Shown: piece by piece, positions 59,646 to 64,000 of the stretch
Position numbering within the stretch: position 1 is the stretch's first letter
How the letters are laid out: every line of letters starts with the position of its first letter
NCBI RefSeq assembly: GCF_024979295.1
Contig: NZ_JANLCJ010000008.1
Span: 1 to 64,000, forward strand
From: Herbiconiux daphne
Lineage (GTDB): Bacteria; Actinomycetota; Actinomycetes; Actinomycetales; Microbacteriaceae
DNA: 64,000 nt
Reading direction: 5' to 3'
The notes under the pieces: model-generated
What the model saw: only the letters and a program-made list of their open reading frames with translations
What the model was told of the DNA's origin: nothing
Databases searched by the model: none
Program-made: the position numbers and the translations under genes

Positions 59646-60842
59646 TCACCGTTTCGGCGGCTCTATCGACCACCCCGTGTACGCCTCGGCGAGGTAGGTG
59701 CGGCCGGCCTCCGACTCCAGGACGGTCCGCAGTTCGCCGAGCTGGCGGCGGCGGTCGAAGTCGCTGGCGTCGGGGGCGACGTGCAGCATGCTGGTCATCC
59801 ACCAGGAGAAGTGCTGGGCCTTCCAGATGCGGTCGAGGGCGCGGTCGGCGTACGTGTCGATGAGTTGCCCGTCGCCCTCGGTCAGCAGGGCTCGCAGCGC
59901 GTCGGCGAGCAGCACGACGTCGGCGATGGCGAGATTCATGCCTTTGGCGCCGGTGGGCGGCACGGTGTGGGCGGCGTCGCCGACGAGCGCCACCCGGCCG
60001 CGGCGCAGCTCGTGCGCCACGACGCTGCGGAAGCGCAGCACGTCGCGCTGGATGACGGGGCCCTCGTTGAGGGTCGTGCCTGGCACCCGTGCCTGCAGGG
60101 TGTCCCAGATCTCGGCGTCGCTCGGTGCTGCGGGGTCGGCGGTGGGGTCGCACTGAAAGTACATCCGCTGCACGTCGGGGCTCCGCTGGGAGATCAGGGC
60201 GAAGCCGTCGGGTGAGTTGCTGTAGATGAGCTCGTCGGAGCTCGGGGGTGCCTCGCAAAGGATGCCGAACCAGGCGAACGGGTACTCCCGGAAGTAGCCG
60301 CCGGAGCGCGACCCGGTCACGGCCGCGCGCACGATGCTGCGCGAACCGTCGGCGCCCACCACGAAGTCGGCCTCGATGCGCACGGGGTCGCCGTGGGCAT
60401 CCGTGGCGATGATCGCCGGATGCACGGGGTCGCCGTCGTCGACGCCCTCGACGGTGACGCCGAAGCGCAGGTCCTGCTCGGCGGCCAGCCTCAGCGCCAG
60501 CAGATCCTTGAGCACCTCGTGCTGCGGGTAGAGCCAGACGCTGCGGCCCACGAGGGAGGGGAAGTCGATGCGGTGACCCTCGCCGACGTCGCCGAAGCGC
60601 AGCTCGATGCCATCGTGGCGATGGCCGACCGTGTCGACGCGAGTTGCGGGGTCGATGGTGCGAAGCAGGTCTACGGTGTTCTGCTCGAGGATGCCGGCGC
60701 GGATGGTCGACTCGATCTCGGTGCGAGAGCGGGAGTCGACGACGATCGAGCCGAGGCCGGCGTCGGCCAGCAGCTGCGACAGGATGAGCCCGGCGGGGCC
60801 GGCGCCGACGATGGCGACACGGGTGCGGACGGTGGTGGGCAT
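59646..60842 (-). CDS. pobA: 4-hydroxybenzoate 3-monooxygenase
   Basis: Converts 4-hydroxybenzoate to protocatechuate with FAD and NAD(P)H. 398 residues (family 390-395): VAIVGAGPAGLILSQLL, the PobA-specific RAGILEQNTVDLL, VVGADGSRSIVR, VALVGDAAHTVPPTGAKGMNLAIADVVLLADAL and QHFSWWMTSMLH. ATG 60842 selected because the family N terminus (TRVAIVGAG) follows it closely. Transcribed away from the pca genes, with an IclR regulator and 21-bp palindrome between. Feeds the protocatechuate pathway encoded at 61823 onward. Confidence 0.95.
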   Translation of the reverse strand: MPTTVRTRVAIVGAGPAGLILSQLLADAGLGSIVVDSRSRTEIESTIRAGILEQNTVDLLRTIDPATRVDTVGHRHDGIELRFGDVGEGHRIDFPSLVGRSVWLYPQHEVLKDLLALRLAAEQDLRFGVTVEGVDDGDPVHPAIIATDAHGDPVRIEADFVVGADGSRSIVRAAVTGSRSGGYFREYPFAWFGILCEAPPSSDELIYSNSPDGFALISQRSPDVQRMYFQCDPTADPAAPSDAEIWDTLQARVPGTTLNEGPVIQRDVLRFRSVVAHELRRGRVALVGDAAHTVPPTGAKGMNLAIADVVLLADALRALLTEGDGQLIDTYADRALDRIWKAQHFSWWMTSMLHVAPDASDFDRRRQLGELRTVLESEAGRTYLAEAYTGWSIEPPKR

Positions 60843-60901
60843 GGCGTCTCCTTCGACGGGGTGACGCCATTGTGGGAGCTCGGCGCGCATCCCTATGCCC
60901 T

Positions 60902-60922
60902 GATTCCCGATGATCGGGAATC
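60902..60922. promoter_or_regulatory. 21-bp perfect palindrome upstream of pobA
   Basis: GATTCCCGAT-G-ATCGGGAATC, 10-bp arms, 59 bp before the pobA ATG and 32 bp after the IclR stop. A related imperfect site lies upstream of pcaH (61736-61752). Probable IclR-type operator. Confidence 0.65.
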
Positions 60923-60954
60923 CGCGAGGACATCGAAGCGCGCGCGGAAAGGCC

Positions 60955-61707
60955 TCAGGACCGGTAACCCAGCGACCGCGCGATGTCGTTGGCGGCCCGG
61001 TGCAGCTCCACCACGGCGAAGTCTGACTCGGCGTCGCGCGGCAGCACCACGGAGAGGGCGGCGATCACCCGCCCGGTCTCGTCGCGCACGGGCACGGCGA
61101 TTCCGATGGAGACCTCCTCGATGTACCCGGGCGCGATGGCGTGGCCGAGTTGGCGCACTTCGGCGAGCTTGCGGCGCACCGACTCGGGGTCGGAGAGGGT
61201 GGCCCGGGTGAGAGGCGCGAGTCTCGACGAGAGCACCCGCTCCTGCAGGTCGGGCGGGCCGAAGGCGAGCAGCACGAGGCCCGAGCTCGAGGCGTGCAAC
61301 GGCAGCCGGCCTGCCACACGCGTGATGTTCGAGCCCGAGTCGGGGCTGCTGAGGCGTTCGAGGAAGAGGGCCTCGTCCTGCTCCAGGATGGCGAGCTGGG
61401 TGTGCTCGCGCACCCGCGACTGCACCCGCTCCATGAACGGCATGGCAGCCTGGCGCAGCCGGAGCGCGTGCGAGGAGCGGGTGGAGAGTTCCCATAGGCG
61501 CATGCCGATGCGCACCCGGCGATCCTCGTCCCGCTCGAGCAGGCCCGTGTCGACGAGCTCGTTCACGATGCGGTGCGCCGTGGAGCTCGGCAGGCCGGAG
61601 CGACGGCCGATCTCGGTGGCGGTCTGCACGGTGCGAGTGGGCGTGAAGGTGTCCAGGATGCGCACCAGGCGGTCGGTCGCGGAGTCGCCCGTGGGGGAGT
61701 TGGCCAT
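60955..61707 (-). CDS. IclR family regulator (PcaR/PobR-like)
   Basis: 250 residues. HTH at about 12-60 (DRLVRILDTFTPTRTVQTATEIGRRSGLPSSTAHRIVNELVDTGLLERDEDR), then effector domain (HTQLAILEQDEALFLERLSS, LHASSSGLVLLAFGPPDLQE, SIGIAVPVRDETGRVIAALSVVLPR). ATG 61707; the upstream in-frame codons lie in the pcaH leader. Divergent from pcaH, ahead of pobA on the same strand. It presumably senses protocatechuate, 4-hydroxybenzoate or 3-oxoadipate. Confidence 0.9.
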   Translation of the reverse strand: MANSPTGDSATDRLVRILDTFTPTRTVQTATEIGRRSGLPSSTAHRIVNELVDTGLLERDEDRRVRIGMRLWELSTRSSHALRLRQAAMPFMERVQSRVREHTQLAILEQDEALFLERLSSPDSGSNITRVAGRLPLHASSSGLVLLAFGPPDLQERVLSSRLAPLTRATLSDPESVRRKLAEVRQLGHAIAPGYIEEVSIGIAVPVRDETGRVIAALSVVLPRDAESDFAVVELHRAANDIARSLGYRS

Positions 61708-61735
61708 GCTCCATGATGGCACCCGCCGAGCATAG

Positions 61736-61752
61736 TTCCCATTCATCAGGAA
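61736..61752. promoter_or_regulatory. imperfect copy of the pobA palindrome, upstream of pcaH
   Basis: TTCCCATTCATCAGGAA matches 13 of 17 positions of the TTCCCGATGATCGGGAA centre of the perfect palindrome at 60902. It lies 70 bp before the pcaH GTG and 28 bp before the IclR start. Confidence 0.45.
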
Positions 61753-61822
61753 GTAGGCGCATCCGATGGTCGCGGTGGCGCACCATGGAGGGTCCCAGTT
61801 CCGAGGCGTCGAAGGAGACACC

Positions 61823-62632
61823 GTGACCCCACAGACCGCCGTGGCTCCGGAGAGCCTGTTGGCCGCGCCCGACCAGGCCTCGCAGCGCGAGATCACCGTC
61901 GAGATCGGCTCGTTGCATGCCGAGTTGGAGCGGCGGGAGCGGGCGGGGGAGCGCATCCGGTTGACCGTGCACGACTTTCCGGCCTACCGGTCGAGCGTGC
62001 TGCGGCACCCCACGAAGAATCTCAAGCTGGTCGACCCCGAGACGATCGAGCTGCTCTCGCCGGCGTTCGGGCAGCGCGATGTGGCGGCGGTGGAGAGCGA
62101 CCTCACCATTCAGCACGCGGGCGTGCCGCTCGGGGAGCGGATGACGGTGCGCGGCCGGCTGACCGACTCGTGGGGGCGCCCGGTGGCGAATCAGCTGATC
62201 GAGATCTGGCAGGCGAACTCGGCCGGGCGGTACATCCACCAGCGCGACCAGCACCCGGCTCCTCTCGACCCGAACTTCACCGGGGCGGGACGGGCCATCA
62301 CGAACTCCTCGGGGGAGTATGCGTTCACCACGATCAAGCCCGGCCCCTACCCGTGGAAGAACCACGTGAACGCCTGGCGGCCGGCGCACATCCACTTCTC
62401 GGTGTTCGGCAGCTCCTTCACCCAGCGGCTGGTGACGCAGATGTACTTCCCGGGCGACCCGCTGTTCGCGCTCGACCCAATCTTCAACACCATCTGGCGG
62501 CAGAAGGACCGGGAGAGCCTGATCGGCGTCTACGACCACGACCTCACCTCGGCCGAGTGGGCCACCGGGTACCGCTTCGACATTGTGGTCGACGGGCCGG
62601 ATGCCACCTGGTTCGAGAACGAGAGCGAGTGA
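61823..62632 (+). CDS. pcaH: protocatechuate 3,4-dioxygenase beta subunit
   Basis: 269 residues. Intradiol ring cleavage of protocatechuate to 3-carboxy-cis,cis-muconate. Iron ligands: Tyr in NSAGRYIHQRDQH, Tyr in GPYPWKNHVNAWRPAHIHFS together with two His of HIHF. Also the beta-subunit segment DHDLTSAEWATGYRFDIVVDG. GTG 61823 has GAAGGAG 5 bp upstream. Two bp before pcaG. Confidence 0.95.
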   Translation: MTPQTAVAPESLLAAPDQASQREITVEIGSLHAELERRERAGERIRLTVHDFPAYRSSVLRHPTKNLKLVDPETIELLSPAFGQRDVAAVESDLTIQHAGVPLGERMTVRGRLTDSWGRPVANQLIEIWQANSAGRYIHQRDQHPAPLDPNFTGAGRAITNSSGEYAFTTIKPGPYPWKNHVNAWRPAHIHFSVFGSSFTQRLVTQMYFPGDPLFALDPIFNTIWRQKDRESLIGVYDHDLTSAEWATGYRFDIVVDGPDATWFENESE

Positions 62633-62634
62633 CC

Positions 62635-63195
62635 ATGGCAGTTCCCGCACGCACCCTGCGGCCCACACCCGGGCAGACGGTCGGCCCGTTCTTCGCCTAC
62701 GGCGTCTCCTACGACCGGATGCATCAGGTCGTCGACCCCTACGCCCCCGGCGCCGCGCTGCTGGGCGGGACGGTCTACGACGGGGCCGGGGCGCCGGTGC
62801 CGGATGCGTTCGTGGAGATCTTCGGAGCCGACCCCGACGGGCGGGTGCCGCGGGAGCGGGGCGCGTTCCGGCGCGACGACCACACGTTCACCGGCTTCGG
62901 GCGGGCATTCACGAACGACGACGGGCACTACGAGTTCTTCACCCTCGAGCCTGGCGCGGCGACCGGCAGGGCAGCGTTCTTCGCCGCCATCGTGTACGCC
63001 CGTGGGCTGCCCGACAAGCTGCACACTCGCATCTACCTGCCCGACTACGAGGCTGCGCTGGCCGACGACGCGTTCCTCGCCTCGCTCTCGCCCGGCGAGC
63101 GGGCCAGTCTGATCGCGTCGCGCACACCCTCGGGCGCGCTCCAGCACGACATCCGCCTGCAGGGCGAGGGGGAGACGGTTTTCCTTGATTTCTGA
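62635..63195 (+). CDS. pcaG: protocatechuate 3,4-dioxygenase alpha subunit
   Basis: 186 residues. Non-catalytic partner: TPGQTVGPFFAYGVSYDRM, LLGGTVYDGAGAPVPDAFVEIFGADPDGR, FTGFGRAFTNDDGHYEFFTLEPGA, LHTRIYLPDYEAALADDAFLASL. Lacks the iron-ligand Tyr/His set, as normal. ATG 62635 follows the pcaH stop by two bases; overlaps pcaB at its end. Confidence 0.95.
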   Translation: MAVPARTLRPTPGQTVGPFFAYGVSYDRMHQVVDPYAPGAALLGGTVYDGAGAPVPDAFVEIFGADPDGRVPRERGAFRRDDHTFTGFGRAFTNDDGHYEFFTLEPGAATGRAAFFAAIVYARGLPDKLHTRIYLPDYEAALADDAFLASLSPGERASLIASRTPSGALQHDIRLQGEGETVFLDF

Positions 63196-64000
63196 ACCCG
63201 TAGCCTCTCCCGCTTTCGACCGCGGGTTGCTGACGCCGGTGGCGGTCGGGCACGATGGGCTCGTCTCCGACGAGGCCGTGCTCGCCGCTCTGGTGCGCGC
63301 TGAGCTCGGCCTCGTGCGTGCGTGGTCTCTGCTCGGCGCCGTGCAGGTCGAGACGGCCGACGCGATCGCCACGGCCTGGGGTATGGATGCGGGTACCGAC
63401 GCCGAGAGAGATGGTGCCGCGAACGGAGACACCGCGGGTGCTGAGGTCGGTCATCCAGGCCCGGACGCGGCGCCCTGGGGTGCCGGCTCGCTCGCGATCG
63501 ACGTGGCAGGGCTCGCCGCGGCCGCGGTCGACGGGGGTAACCCGGTCATCCCGCTCGTGTCGCGCCTCAAGCAGGCGGTCCCGCCGGCGGACCGCACCTG
63601 GGTACACCGCGGTGCCACCAGCCAGGACATCCTCGACACCGCCATCATGCTCGTCTCCCGCCAGGCCGTCGACGCCGTGCTCTCTGAGCTGGGCACTGCC
63701 GAAGCCTCCCTCTCCGCGTTCGCCGCCGAGCATCGTGACGTGGTCGCGGTCGGCCGCACGCTCGCGCAGCACGCGGTGCCGACCACCGTCGGACTCCGCG
63801 CCACCGTGTGGCTGACCGGAATCCGCCGTGCCCGCACCCGGCTGCGGCAGCTTACCCTGCCCGTTCAGCTCGGCGCCGCCGCCGGCACCCGGGCCTCCTT
63901 CCTCGCGCTCGGCGGGCCCGGCGCGACCGAACTGCCGGCCCGCTACGCCGAGACCCTCGGCCTCGACGATGCCGGCGCGGTCTGGCACACCAGCCGCTGG
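63185..64000 (+). CDS. pcaB: 3-carboxy-cis,cis-muconate cycloisomerase, 3' end cut by window edge
   Basis: Next step of the pathway (muconolactone formation). Fumarase/aspartase-fold. 272 codons are visible from TTG 63185, overlapping the pcaG end by 11 bp: MISEPVASPAFDRGLLTPVAVGHDGLVSDEAVLAALVRAELGLVRAWSLLGAV, VHRGATSQDILDTAIML and GRTLAQHAVPTTVGLRA. The catalytic GSSxMPxKxN loop would lie beyond the right edge. There is an insert of about 25 residues after AWGMDAG (TDAERDGAANGDTAGAEVG), low-complexity and probably a loop. No ATG alternative nearby; an in-frame GTG is further in. Confidence 0.9.
   Translation, partial: MISEPVASPAFDRGLLTPVAVGHDGLVSDEAVLAALVRAELGLVRAWSLLGAVQVETADAIATAWGMDAGTDAERDGAANGDTAGAEVGHPGPDAAPWGAGSLAIDVAGLAAAAVDGGNPVIPLVSRLKQAVPPADRTWVHRGATSQDILDTAIMLVSRQAVDAVLSELGTAEASLSAFAAEHRDVVAVGRTLAQHAVPTTVGLRATVWLTGIRRARTRLRQLTLPVQLGAAAGTRASFLALGGPGATELPARYAETLGLDDAGAVWHTSRW

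Noticed and set aside
60893..62668. 591-codon minus-strand frame across the IclR and pcaH genes
   Set aside because: Overlaps two well-recognised genes in other frames; no domain.
1..64000. CRISPR array
   Set aside because: No regularly spaced direct repeats seen; the repeats found are isolated palindromes.

Overview
The window looks like chromosome of a high-GC Gram-positive actinobacterium, most likely a member of the Microbacteriaceae. The basis is strong G/C third-position bias, many GTG starts, four-base ATGA/GTGA gene overlaps, IclR/ROK/TetR-rich regulation and a sortase-type cell-wall anchor. There is no rRNA or tRNA gene that I can see. The content is dominated by accessory catabolism, plus one decaying mobile element.

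Region 1 (1-12950): a carbonic anhydrase fragment; a deaminase/PhzF-like pair divergent from an Lrp-type regulator; a flavin monooxygenase; then one tightly overlapping operon. The operon holds a lipoprotein substrate-binding protein, two permeases and a fused double ATPase (peptide/opine/nickel class), followed by a double-DUF427 protein and two luciferase-like (LLM) monooxygenases. A convergent single-DUF427 gene closes the block. It reads as import plus oxidative opening of an organic substrate, perhaps an organosulfur or N-containing compound.

Region 2 (about 12951-27171): a mobilizable element. It has two serine recombinases, MobC and a relaxase preceded by a six-hairpin candidate oriT, SSB, a DprA-like protein, a VbhA/Fic pair, a NrdH-like redoxin, an excisionase-like HTH protein and a relaxase-linked accessory protein. 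Defence-type cargo lies at its left: an OLD-family ATPase/TOPRIM nuclease broken by a frameshift, a TIR protein, and a DUF1016 (YhcG) nuclease broken by one in-frame stop.

Region 3 (27172-38792): an unusual ATPase-LuxR hybrid regulator and hexulose-phosphate isomerase/synthase (formaldehyde fixation), a decayed putA-like remnant, then a minus-strand operon. In transcription order the operon is APC permease, HtaA-ferredoxin reductase fusion, flavodoxin, cytochrome P450, copper amine oxidase and a membrane protein, controlled by a divergent TetR gene with a cupin gene downstream. I infer an amine-catabolic P450 system in which released formaldehyde could enter the RuMP enzymes.

Region 4 (39361-52991): an IS701-like transposase remnant, a 3-oxoacid/3-oxoadipate CoA-transferase pair with an IclR regulator, and an aromatic meta-cleavage cluster (two FAD monooxygenases, extradiol dioxygenase, two FAH-family enzymes, a cyclase-family hydrolase, an ACMSD-like amidohydrolase, an MFS transporter, TetR and LysR regulators) whose substrate I cannot name.

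Region 5 (53098-64000): a secreted, sortase-anchored GH3 glycosidase divergent from a ROK regulator; remnants; an ABM-family monooxygenase; an SDR/TetR pair with a 45-bp perfect palindrome between them; and the protocatechuate branch of the beta-ketoadipate pathway (pobA, IclR regulator, pcaH, pcaG, pcaB running off the right edge).
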